Assembly: GCA_945889655.1 (NCBI GenBank)
Contig: CAMDCH010000153.1
Coordinates: forward strand, 1 to 6,625
DNA from: SHZT01 sp945889655
GTDB taxonomy: Bacteria; Gemmatimonadota; Gemmatimonadetes; Gemmatimonadales; GWC2-71-9
Direction of reading: 5' to 3'
Length of the DNA stretch: 6,625 bases
The notes below the pieces were generated by a model. It was not told the DNA's origin, did no database searches, and saw only the letters and a program-made list of their open reading frames with translations. This document shows positions 1 to 6,148 of the stretch, piece by piece; within the stretch, counting starts at the first letter, position 1; every line of letters begins with the position of its first letter. A program made the position numbers and the translations under genes.

Positions 1-843
1 CATTTCGGGCATCAGACCCGCCGCTGGAACCCCAAGATGCGTCGTTTCATCTTCGCCGAGCGTTCCGGCATTTATCTCATTGATCTCCAGAAAACGTTGC
101 GGCAGCTCCAGATCGCCCAGGACCTCATGCGGAACGTGGTCCTGAAGGGCGATGCGGTGCTGTTCGTGTGCACCAAGAAGCAGCTCAAGGCGATCGTCCG
201 CCTGGAAGCCGAGCGGAGCGGCGCCTTCTACGTGACCGAGCGCTGGCTGGGCGGGACGCTCACCAATTTCCAGACGATCAAGAAGCAGATCCGTCGTCTC
301 AAGGAAATCGAGCAGGGGCTGGCGGAAGGGGCCTACGAGTTCTTCACCAAGAAGGAGCAGCTGGGCTTCGAGCGCGAGCAGCAGAAGCTGAGCCGCAACC
401 TGGAAGGCATCAAGAACATGACGCGCCTCCCGGGCGTGATGTTCATCGTGGATGCGAAGAAGGAACGCATCGCCATTGCGGAAGCCAACAAGCTCGGCAT
501 TCCGGTGGTGGCTATCGTGGACACGAATGCGGATCCGGACGTCATCACCGTGCCGATCCCCGGCAACGACGACGCGATCCGCTCGGTCTCCGTGATCACG
601 AACGCGCTGGTGGACGTGATCGTCGAAGCCCGCGCGCAGGTGCCGGTGCGGGGCGAGGCGTCCGAGTCTGCGGAGGGGGCGACGTACAGCACCGGGCCAT
701 CGGGTGGTGAAGAGGACTCCGATGAGCGCCGTCCGCGGCGCCGGACCAAGCGGAAGCGGCGTCCGAAGCCGGAGGCCATTGCGGCCCGGCTCAAGGAGGG
801 CGGCGAGGCTCCGGCTCCGGCACCGGAAGGGGCCGAAGGCTAG
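1..843 (+). CDS. rpsB: 30S ribosomal protein S2 (5'-truncated)
   Basis: Small-subunit ribosomal protein S2, needed for 30S assembly near the mRNA exit side. The frame is open from base 1, beginning HFGHQTRRWNPKM, which is the conserved S2 N-terminal segment. The true start therefore lies upstream, probably only about 10-20 codons away, and the ATG at 37 is an internal Met. Visible hallmarks (numbered from base 1) are IDLQKT at 27-32, ERWLGGTLTNF at 80-90, the central coiled-coil region at about 92-135, and the second S2 signature PGVMFIVDAKKE..AIAEANKLGIP at 144-168, followed by VDTNADPD and IPGNDDAIRS. The 280 visible residues exceed the 241 of the whole E. coli protein because of a tail after about residue 217: an acidic Glu/Ser/Gly stretch, a basic cluster (243-256) and an Ala/Pro/Glu end. 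It is first in the cluster, upstream of tsf as in most bacteria. Its promoter and any S2 autoregulatory leader lie outside the window. Confidence 0.98.
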   Translation, partial: HFGHQTRRWNPKMRRFIFAERSGIYLIDLQKTLRQLQIAQDLMRNVVLKGDAVLFVCTKKQLKAIVRLEAERSGAFYVTERWLGGTLTNFQTIKKQIRRLKEIEQGLAEGAYEFFTKKEQLGFEREQQKLSRNLEGIKNMTRLPGVMFIVDAKKERIAIAEANKLGIPVVAIVDTNADPDVITVPIPGNDDAIRSVSVITNALVDVIVEARAQVPVRGEASESAEGATYSTGPSGGEEDSDERRPRRRTKRKRRPKPEAIAARLKEGGEAPAPAPEGAEG

Positions 844-867
844 GGCAGGTGGCAGTAGCGAAGTCAT

Positions 868-910
868 GACCGCCGCCCATCGGACCCGTGTGTGGCCGAA
901 GGCGGCGGTT
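868..910 (+). promoter_or_regulatory. Stem-loop in the rpsB-tsf spacer, possible attenuator or partial terminator
   Basis: ACCGCCGCC (869-877) is a perfect 9-bp complement of GGCGGCGGT (901-909), and a G868-T910 wobble can extend the stem. The 23-nt loop can form a smaller nested helix (CGG 881-883 with CCG 896-898). The 3' arm runs into a four-T tract (909-912) followed by GG, so it resembles a weak intrinsic terminator rather than a full one. It lies 25 nt downstream of the rpsB stop and 33 nt upstream of the tsf start, so it leaves the tsf ribosome-binding region free. A plausible role is partial termination or mRNA processing that sets S2 to EF-Ts stoichiometry. The pairing is visible in the sequence; the function is inference. 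Confidence 0.55.
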
Positions 911-930
911 TTGGTATCAACGAATCTCAG

Positions 931-943
931 GGAAGCCAGGGGA
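931..943 (+). promoter_or_regulatory. tsf ribosome-binding region
   Basis: A purine-rich stretch, GGAAGCCAGGGGA, lies directly before the ATG at 946. GGAAG (931-935) has a normal 10-nt spacing, whereas AGGGGA (938-943) sits only 2 nt from the start, which is close. Its presence supports 946 over the in-frame GTG at 892, which would translate the stem-loop region. Confidence 0.6.
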
Positions 944-945
944 AA

Positions 946-1551
946 ATGGCGAACGTAGCAGCGAAAGACGTGGCTGCGCTCCGTGCGAGAACCGGGGCCG
1001 GCATGATGGACTGCAAGAAGGCGCTGGAAGAGACCGGCGGCGACATCGAGAAGGCGGTCGATCTCCTGCGGCAGCGTGGCATCGCGAAGGGCGAGAAGCG
1101 CGCGGGTCGGGGTGCGAGCGAAGGTCTTATCGGGAGCTACCTGCACTTCAACGGCAAGCTCGCGGTGCTGATCGAGGTCAACTGCGAGACGGATTTCGTC
1201 GCGCGGACCGAGGATTTCCAGAATCTGGTCAAGGACCTGGCGCAGCACATCGCGGGCAGTCCCACGCCGCCGATCGCCGTGAGCGCCGACCAGGTGCCGG
1301 CCGAGGTGATTGACCGGGAGCGGAAGATTTACGAAGCGCAGGTGGCCGAGGGCGGCAAGCCCGAGGCGGTTCGCGTCAAGATCGTTGAAGGCAAGATCGG
1401 CAAGTTCCTCGAGGAAAAGGTCCTGCTGGAGCAACCCTTCGTGAAGGACGACAAGCTCAAGGTCGGGGACCTGGTCAAGCAGCTGTCGGGCAAGACGGGC
1501 GAGAACATCGTCGTGCGCCGGTTCATCCGCTGGGAGCTCGGGGCCGAGTAG
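946..1551 (+). CDS. tsf: Translation elongation factor Ts, short form
   Basis: EF-Ts is the cytoplasmic guanine-nucleotide exchange factor that releases GDP from EF-Tu. The 201-aa product starts MANVAAKDVAALRARTGAG, with the N-terminal UBA-like domain and the first EF-Ts signature LRARTGAGMMDCKKAL at residues 12-27. The second signature, EVNCETDFVAR, is at 77-87 and includes the TDFVA segment that contacts EF-Tu. The C-terminus, VVRRFIRWELG, is the usual EF-Ts ending. At 201 residues it is close to the Thermus form (about 196) and much shorter than E. coli EF-Ts (about 283), so it probably has a single core subdomain rather than two. The start at 946 was chosen because homology begins there and a purine-rich site precedes it; an in-frame GTG at 892 would add 18 unconserved residues. 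The TAG stop shares its G with the pyrH GTG start, so the two are likely coupled. Confidence 0.97.
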   Translation: MANVAAKDVAALRARTGAGMMDCKKALEETGGDIEKAVDLLRQRGIAKGEKRAGRGASEGLIGSYLHFNGKLAVLIEVNCETDFVARTEDFQNLVKDLAQHIAGSPTPPIAVSADQVPAEVIDRERKIYEAQVAEGGKPEAVRVKIVEGKIGKFLEEKVLLEQPFVKDDKLKVGDLVKQLSGKTGENIVVRRFIRWELGAE

Positions 1552-2267
1552 TGGCGGAGAAGCTCAAGTACCCGCGCGTGGTGTTGAAGCTTTCGGGCGA
1601 GGCCCTGGCGGGTGACAAGGGCTTCGGGCTCGACTTTGCGGTCGTCGACCGGCTGACGGAGGAGATCAAGGCTGTACATGCCTTGGGCGTCAGCCTGGGG
1701 CTTGTGGTTGGTGGCGGCAACATCTTCCGCGGCACGGTCGCCAGCAAGCAGGGAATGGACCGGGTGTCCGCGGACTACATGGGCATGTTGGCCACCGTGA
1801 TCAACGCGCTGGCGCTGCAGGACATTCTCGAGCGCAAGGGCGTGGAAACACGCGTGATGACCGCGATCCGCATGGAGGAGCTGGCCGAGCCCTACATTCG
1901 CCGGCGGGCGCAGCGGCATCTCGAGCAGAATCGCGTGGTCTTCTTCGCGGGTGGGACCGGCAATCCCTATTTCTCCACCGATACCGCGGCCGTCCTGCGC
2001 GCCCTCGAGGTCGAAGCCAACGTCATCATCAAGGCCACGAGCGTGGACGGCATCTACACGGCGGATCCCAAGAAGCACAAGGACGCCACGTTTCTTTCAG
2101 AGCTGACCTTCCAGGAGGCCTTGGTGAAGGGCATCGCGGTGATGGACAGCAACGCCTTTGGCCTCTGCAAGGACAACGGTCTTCCGATCGTGGTCATGAA
2201 CGTCAACCAACAGGGCGCCATCGCCCGGGTCGTCCGGGGTGAGCGCGTGGGGACACTGGTCACATGA
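1551..2267 (+). CDS. pyrH: Uridylate kinase (UMP kinase)
   Basis: Bacterial UMP kinase of the amino-acid-kinase fold. It phosphorylates UMP to UDP with ATP in pyrimidine nucleotide synthesis and is normally a hexamer controlled by GTP and UTP. The 238-aa length is typical. Family motifs in order are VVLKLSGEALAG (10-21, phosphate-binding N-terminal strand and loop), GGGNIFRG (54-61), RVSADYMGMLAT (71-82), GGTGNPYFSTDTAA (134-147, UMP and nucleotide contacts), KATSVDGIYTADPK (161-174) and MDSNAFGLC (198-206). Translation starts at GTG. No ATG occurs in frame before residue 69, which is inside the fold, and the first stop-free start fits the family N-terminus. Only weak purine stretches precede it (GGGAG at 1532-1536), so it probably relies on coupling to tsf through the one-base TAGTG overlap. 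Its 3' end overlaps frr by 4 nt (ATGA). Confidence 0.98.
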   Translation: MAEKLKYPRVVLKLSGEALAGDKGFGLDFAVVDRLTEEIKAVHALGVSLGLVVGGGNIFRGTVASKQGMDRVSADYMGMLATVINALALQDILERKGVETRVMTAIRMEELAEPYIRRRAQRHLEQNRVVFFAGGTGNPYFSTDTAAVLRALEVEANVIIKATSVDGIYTADPKKHKDATFLSELTFQEALVKGIAVMDSNAFGLCKDNGLPIVVMNVNQQGAIARVVRGERVGTLVT

Positions 2268-2827
2268 GCCCGAGCCTGTCGCTGGCCGATATCAGCAAGG
2301 CGTGCAAGGAACAGATGCACAAGTCGATCGAGAACACCCGGCGGGAGCTGTCGAGCATCCGCTCGGGCAAGGCGACGACCAACCTGCTGGACACGGTGCG
2401 GGTCGAGGCCTACGGCCAGCACGTGCCGCTGACCCAGGTCGGGAACGTGTCGGCGCCGGAGCCGCGGATGCTGACGATCCAGCCGTGGGACAAGTCGCTC
2501 ATCCAGAACATCGAGAAGGCGATTAACGCCTCCGAGCTCGGCCTCAACCCCCAGAACGACGGCACGCTTATCCGGATCCCGCTTCCCGCGCTGACCGAGG
2601 ACAGGCGGAAAGAGCTGGTCAAGGTGGTACACAAGCTCGCGGAGGAAGGGCGCGTCTCGGTGCGCCACGCGCGGACCGACGGCATCACCAGGGCAAAGAA
2701 GGCGGAGCATGTCTCCGAGGACGACAAGCGGCACAGCGAAAAGGAAGTCCAGAAACTCCATGACGACGCGATGAAGCAGATCGACCAGCTCGTGAAGTCC
2801 AAGGAGCAGGAAATCATGGAGGTCTAG
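2264..2827 (+). CDS. frr: Ribosome recycling factor
   Basis: RRF acts with EF-G to split post-termination ribosomes so they can be reused. The 187-aa product matches the usual length of about 185. Its layout is a first helix (about 6-32) ending in RRELSSIRSGKATTNLLD, a central beta domain with VEAYGQHVPLTQVGNVS and PEPRMLTIQPWDKS, then SELGLNPQNDGTLIRIPLPALTEDRRKELVK, and two long C-terminal helices with EDDKRHSEKEVQKL and a terminal KSKEQEIMEV. The normally strong RNIRRDAN-type segment reads VRHARTDG (133-140). The two Arg equivalent to E. coli R129 and R132 remain (R134, R137), while the next Arg is Thr. The start overlaps the pyrH stop (ATGA), with a weak GGGGA at 2249-2253. uppS, which often follows frr, is absent here. 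Confidence 0.98.
   Translation: MSPSLSLADISKACKEQMHKSIENTRRELSSIRSGKATTNLLDTVRVEAYGQHVPLTQVGNVSAPEPRMLTIQPWDKSLIQNIEKAINASELGLNPQNDGTLIRIPLPALTEDRRKELVKVVHKLAEEGRVSVRHARTDGITRAKKAEHVSEDDKRHSEKEVQKLHDDAMKQIDQLVKSKEQEIMEV
2818..2823 (+). promoter_or_regulatory. GGAGGT Shine-Dalgarno-like site at the end of frr
   Basis: A near-perfect anti-16S match, GGAGGT, overlaps the last Glu-Val codons of frr. It is 20 nt before the annotated cdsA ATG (2844), which is long, but only 8 nt before an in-frame CTG at 2832. It could serve cdsA by either start, or it could be a chance result of the frr coding sequence. Confidence 0.4.
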
Positions 2828-2843
2828 GGCCCTGTCGAGCTCG

Positions 2844-3680
2844 ATGGTGAAACGCGTTTCCGTGGCCGCCGTCGGCATTCCGGCGGCCTTGTACTTGGTC
2901 TACCTGGGCGGCTGGGCCCTGGGGCTCATGCTCGCCCTGCTGGCCGGCATCGGGGCGCTCGAGGTGTACCGCCTCGCGGAGCGGGCCGGCGTCCGGGCCC
3001 TGGTTCCCGTAGGCGTGGGTGGGGCCATCGCGTTTCCACTCGGAGCGACCGCGGCCGCCGGCCGCGGCATCGACGGAGGGGTGGGTCTCCTGCTGGTGGC
3101 GGCGTGGGTGGTCGCCGTGATGATGAACGCGCTCCAGTCGCGCGCAGCAGCGGACCGGCCGCTGGACGCCGTGGCAGTGACAGTTTTCGGCGCTATCTAC
3201 GCCGGCGCGCTTCCGTCCTTCCTCATCTGGCTCCGGCAATCCTCAACCTCGGCGTGGGGCGCCACGTGGCTTGTTTTTCTGCCCCTGGTGGTCACCTGGA
3301 TATGCGACACCTTCGCGATGTTCGGAGGCTCGCTCATCGGGGGACGCAAACTGGCGCCAGCGCTGAGCCCGGGGAAGACGTGGTCTGGTGCCGTGATCGG
3401 TGCGATTTCCGCGGGCATTCTCGCGCCGCTGTACGGCACCCTCGTACTTGAACGAGTGGGTGTGAGTGTCCCGCTGGCCGCCCTGGTGCTGGTTGGCCTG
3501 GCGGTTGGGACGCTGGGACAGATGGGTGACCTGGTAGAATCACTCTTCAAGCGTGAGGCCGGCGTGAAGGATTCCGGCACGGTGTTCCCGGGTCACGGGG
3601 GCATGCTCGACCGCCTGGACTCCCTGTACGTCGGCATCCCTGTGACCGTCCTGATCCTGCGCGCGTTCAACGCCATATGA
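2844..3680 (+). CDS. cdsA: Phosphatidate cytidylyltransferase (CDP-diacylglycerol synthase)
   Basis: This integral membrane enzyme converts phosphatidic acid and CTP to CDP-diacylglycerol, the branch point for phospholipid head groups. The 278-aa product is close to E. coli CdsA (285). It begins MVKRVSVAAVGIPAALYLVY and has several hydrophobic segments (roughly 7-37, 54-73, 78-97, 108-130, 139-160, 182-203, 208-226 and 261-275), consistent with a polytopic protein. Catalytic-region motifs are WICDTFAMFGGSLIGGRKL (152-170, with D155), SPGKTWSG (175-182), and the full CDP-alcohol cytidylyltransferase signature SLFKREAGVKDSGTVFPGHG followed by GMLDRLDS (233-260), whose acidic residues hold metal ions. 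The ATG at 2844 fits the family N-terminus but has no site at normal spacing. An in-frame CTG at 2832, 8 nt after GGAGGT, would add only Met-Ser-Ser-Ser. The 3' end overlaps dxr by 4 nt. Confidence 0.96.
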   Translation: MVKRVSVAAVGIPAALYLVYLGGWALGLMLALLAGIGALEVYRLAERAGVRALVPVGVGGAIAFPLGATAAAGRGIDGGVGLLLVAAWVVAVMMNALQSRAAADRPLDAVAVTVFGAIYAGALPSFLIWLRQSSTSAWGATWLVFLPLVVTWICDTFAMFGGSLIGGRKLAPALSPGKTWSGAVIGAISAGILAPLYGTLVLERVGVSVPLAALVLVGLAVGTLGQMGDLVESLFKREAGVKDSGTVFPGHGGMLDRLDSLYVGIPVTVLILRAFNAI

Positions 3681-4774
3681 CGATTGGCGTCGCGATTCTC
3701 GGGTCAACCGGGTCGATTGGCCAGAGCACGCTACGTGTCCTGGAGCGTCACCGGGACCGGTTTCACGTCGTGGCCCTCACCGCCTGGGACTCCGAGACGC
3801 TGCTCGAGGAGCAGGCACGAGCCACGGGCGCCAAGTTCGCCCGCGTGGTTCGGCGAACGGGTCCCGACGCCCTGGTCGAAGCCGCCACGCATCCCGACGC
3901 GAAGATCGTCGTGAATGCGGTGGTGGGAGCCGCGGGTCTCCAGGCCACGCTCGCCGCGTTGCGCGCGGGAAAGCGCGTCGCGCTGGCCAACAAGGAAACC
4001 CTCGTAATGGCTGGCCGCGTCGTCATGTGTGCCGCCCGCGAGGGTGGCGGGGACATCGTGCCGGTCGACTCCGAGCACAGCGCGGTTCTCCAGTGCGTGA
4101 CGGGTTCGCGGGATCGGGCTCTGGCCCGCCTGGTGCTGACCGCCTCCGGAGGCCCGTTTCGTGACTGGCCCGCGGTACGAGTGAGGGAAGCGACCGTGGA
4201 CGAGGCGCTGAATCACCCGACCTGGCGCATGGGCCGAAAAATCAGCGTGGACCGTGCCACCCTGGCCAACAAGGCCCTCGAAGTGATCGAGGCGCACCAT
4301 CTGTTCGGGCTGGGGTACGATGACGTCGGGGTGGTGGTTCACCCCCAGTCGATCATCCACGCGTTCGTTGAGTTCGTGGATGGGTCCGTCCTGGCGCAGC
4401 TTGGGTTTCCCAACATGGAACTGCCGATTCTCTACGCGCTGACCCACCCGGAACGGCTTCCCGATCCCGGCGTGCCCCGGTTTGACCCGGTGGCGGCGGG
4501 TCCCCTGACGTTCCAGCCTGTGCGTCATGCCGATTTCCCGATGCTCGATCTGGGGGTGAGCGCGGGACGCGCCGGCGGGACCGCGCCGGCCGTGTTCAAC
4601 GCGGCCAACGAGGTGGCGGTCGAGGCTTTCCTTGGCGGTCGCATCCGTTTTGGCCGAATCGCGGAAGTGGTGGAACACACGCTCGAGAAACACCAGGTCA
4701 AGCCGGCCGATAGTCTCGACGAGGTGATCGAGGCGGACGCGGCGGCGAGACGGGAGGCATCTCAGCAATGCTAG
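3677..4774 (+). CDS. dxr: 1-deoxy-D-xylulose 5-phosphate reductoisomerase
   Basis: This cytoplasmic enzyme makes 2-C-methyl-D-erythritol 4-phosphate from DXP with NADPH and a divalent metal, the first committed step of the MEP isoprenoid pathway and the target of fosmidomycin. The 365-aa product has the NADPH-binding start ILGSTGSIGQSTL (7-19), VVGAAGLQATL (82-92), LANKETLVMAG (103-113), the metal-ligand segment PVDSEHSAVLQ (129-139, D131 and E133), ASGGPFRDW (156-164), the flexible flap HPTWRMGRKIS (180-190), E202 as third metal ligand, VHPQSIIHAF (221-230) and QLGFPNMELP (241-250). One oddity is that the usual VDSAT reads VDRAT, placing Arg193 where E. coli has Ser222, a substrate-phosphate contact. 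The start overlaps the cdsA stop (ATGA) with no visible Shine-Dalgarno, implying coupling. The end overlaps rseP by 7 nt. The length is slightly below E. coli (398), with no obvious break. Confidence 0.97.
   Translation: MTIGVAILGSTGSIGQSTLRVLERHRDRFHVVALTAWDSETLLEEQARATGAKFARVVRRTGPDALVEAATHPDAKIVVNAVVGAAGLQATLAALRAGKRVALANKETLVMAGRVVMCAAREGGGDIVPVDSEHSAVLQCVTGSRDRALARLVLTASGGPFRDWPAVRVREATVDEALNHPTWRMGRKISVDRATLANKALEVIEAHHLFGLGYDDVGVVVHPQSIIHAFVEFVDGSVLAQLGFPNMELPILYALTHPERLPDPGVPRFDPVAAGPLTFQPVRHADFPMLDLGVSAGRAGGTAPAVFNAANEVAVEAFLGGRIRFGRIAEVVEHTLEKHQVKPADSLDEVIEADAAARREASQQC
4752..4757 (+). promoter_or_regulatory. rseP Shine-Dalgarno site
   Basis: GGGAGG lies inside the 3' end of dxr with a 10-nt spacer to the ATG at 4768. 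This is the clearest ribosome-binding site at proper spacing in the cluster. It fixes the rseP start and suggests that rseP can be initiated independently despite overlapping dxr. Confidence 0.7.
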
Positions 4775-6144
4775 CCGCGCTTGCCTACAACATCGTGGTC
4801 GCGGTCTTCGTCCTGGGTGTGCTCATCTTCGTGCACGAGCTGGGTCATTTCCTTGTCGCGAAGGCGGTGGGTATCGGGGTCCCGCGATTCTCGATGGGGC
4901 TGGGCCCGGTAACACCGCTCCGGTGGAAGCGCGGCGAAACCGAATACGTGGTTTCGTGGATTCCCTTCGGCGGTTACGTCAAGATGGCAACGGCCGAGGC
5001 CGGGGAAGACGGAATGGTGGAAGCGCTCGAGGGAGGGATGGGCGCGGAGGGTTATCCGCCGGAGAAGCTTTTCGAGAACAAGCCGTTGTGGGCGCGCATC
5101 CTGGTCATCGTGGCAGGTGTCACCATGAACGCGCTGTTTGCCTGGTTCGTCTTCAGCGCGCGGGCGTTTGTCTACGGGACCGAGGAAGACGCGACCACGT
5201 CGATCGCGTACGTCGACTCGGCGGGCCTTCCAAGGGCCGCGGCGGGCCTGACGCAGCTGCCGGTAGGCGCGAAGGTGATCCGCATCAACGGGGACACGAT
5301 CAAGTCGCTGAATGACATGCTGGATGCCATCGTGGATCCGCGGTCGGACGTCTTGCGCTTTGAGTTCGACCGGGCGGCGCCCATCGACGTTGAGATTCCG
5401 GGGTCGGCTCTCGAGGACCGCGCCGCGCTGGGAGCACGCATCGTCCCCGTGTTGCGGCCGATCGTGGACGTAGTCAATGCCGGAAGCCCGGCCAACCGGG
5501 CCGGCATGCGCCCGGGTGACGAGATCATACGCCTCAACGGCGACACAGTGCTCTCCTGGGGGCAGCTGGTGTCCGGCATCGAGCGCAGCGCGGGCGATTC
5601 CATCACCCTGGCGGTGTCCCGGCCGGACGGCATCGTTTCGCTCTCGATGGTGCCCGATGCCGCCCTCAAGGAGGGGCGTACCGAAAAGGTCGGCATGATC
5701 GGCGTTGGCCCCGCTCGCCGGGGGCCTTTCATCCGCGAGCGCTACGGGCTGGGCCAGGCGATCGTCAAAGGGGGAAGGGACACCGGCATGGCCGTGGTCC
5801 AGGTCTGGGCGGCGGTGAAGGGATTGATCCTTCGCCAGATCTCGGCCCGCAACCTCGGTGGCGTGCTGCAGATCGGGCAAATGTCGGGGGAGATGGCGAG
5901 GCTGGGGTGGAACGAGCTCCTGGGGCTGATGGCGTTCCTGTCCGTGAACCTCGCCGTGCTGAACCTGCTACCGATCCCGGTGCTGGACGGGGGTCACCTG
6001 ATGTTCCTGCTAGCCGAAGGGGTGAAGGGCAAGCCGGTCTCGATGGCTGTGCGCCTGCGCCTCAGCCAGGTGGGGCTGGTGTTCCTCATTGGCTTGATGC
6101 TCTTCGCGCTGACGAACGACGTGATGCGCCTGATGGGCAAGTAG
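4768..6144 (+). CDS. rseP: RseP-type site-2 zinc metalloprotease (M50B family)
   Basis: An intramembrane protease that cuts membrane proteins within or near the membrane. In E. coli, RseP cleaves the anti-sigma factor RseA and remnant signal peptides; the substrate here is unknown. The 458-aa product opens with a hydrophobic helix (about 5-22) carrying the zinc motif HELGH at 23-27. FGGYVKM follows at 67-73 and a second membrane helix at about 108-130. Two PDZ-like domains occupy about 145-225 (LPVGAKVIRINGDTI) and 230-305 (AGSPANRAGMRPGDEIIRLNGD). A third membrane segment (about 384-405) runs into LDGGH at 406-410, where D407 is the third zinc ligand, and a last helix spans about 430-450. 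All catalytic residues are intact, and length and layout match E. coli RseP (450). The segment usually reading SGPI(G/S)I before the third helix is GGVLQI (364-369). It overlaps dxr by 7 nt with a good ribosome-binding site and ends the cluster 4 nt from a convergent gene. Confidence 0.96.
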   Translation: MLAALAYNIVVAVFVLGVLIFVHELGHFLVAKAVGIGVPRFSMGLGPVTPLRWKRGETEYVVSWIPFGGYVKMATAEAGEDGMVEALEGGMGAEGYPPEKLFENKPLWARILVIVAGVTMNALFAWFVFSARAFVYGTEEDATTSIAYVDSAGLPRAAAGLTQLPVGAKVIRINGDTIKSLNDMLDAIVDPRSDVLRFEFDRAAPIDVEIPGSALEDRAALGARIVPVLRPIVDVVNAGSPANRAGMRPGDEIIRLNGDTVLSWGQLVSGIERSAGDSITLAVSRPDGIVSLSMVPDAALKEGRTEKVGMIGVGPARRGPFIRERYGLGQAIVKGGRDTGMAVVQVWAAVKGLILRQISARNLGGVLQIGQMSGEMARLGWNELLGLMAFLSVNLAVLNLLPIPVLDGGHLMFLLAEGVKGKPVSMAVRLRLSQVGLVFLIGLMLFALTNDVMRLMGK

Positions 6145-6148
6145 TCGT

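Noticed and set aside
37..39. ATG at 37 as the rpsB start
   Set aside because: The 12 codons before it encode the conserved S2 segment HFGHQTRRWNPK, so the gene extends past the left edge.
892..920. Sigma-70-like promoter before tsf (TATCAA at 915-920)
   Set aside because: The -10 match is weak (4 of 6) and no -35 element is found at proper spacing; the GC-rich hairpin occupies that position.
892..945. Upstream in-frame GTG start for tsf adding 18 residues
   Set aside because: The added residues are not like EF-Ts, the GTG falls inside the stem-loop, and a purine-rich ribosome-binding region directly precedes the ATG at 946.
3731..4768. Long antisense open frame (345 codons) opposite dxr
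   Set aside because: Same reasoning: it is the reverse shadow of a strongly conserved gene, with no family motifs and biased residues.
4771..5880. Long antisense open frame (369 codons) opposite rseP
   Set aside because: It lies fully opposite a well-supported protease gene, has no recognisable motif, and its composition (rich in Arg, His, Asp, Gln) is typical of a shadow frame in GC3-biased DNA.
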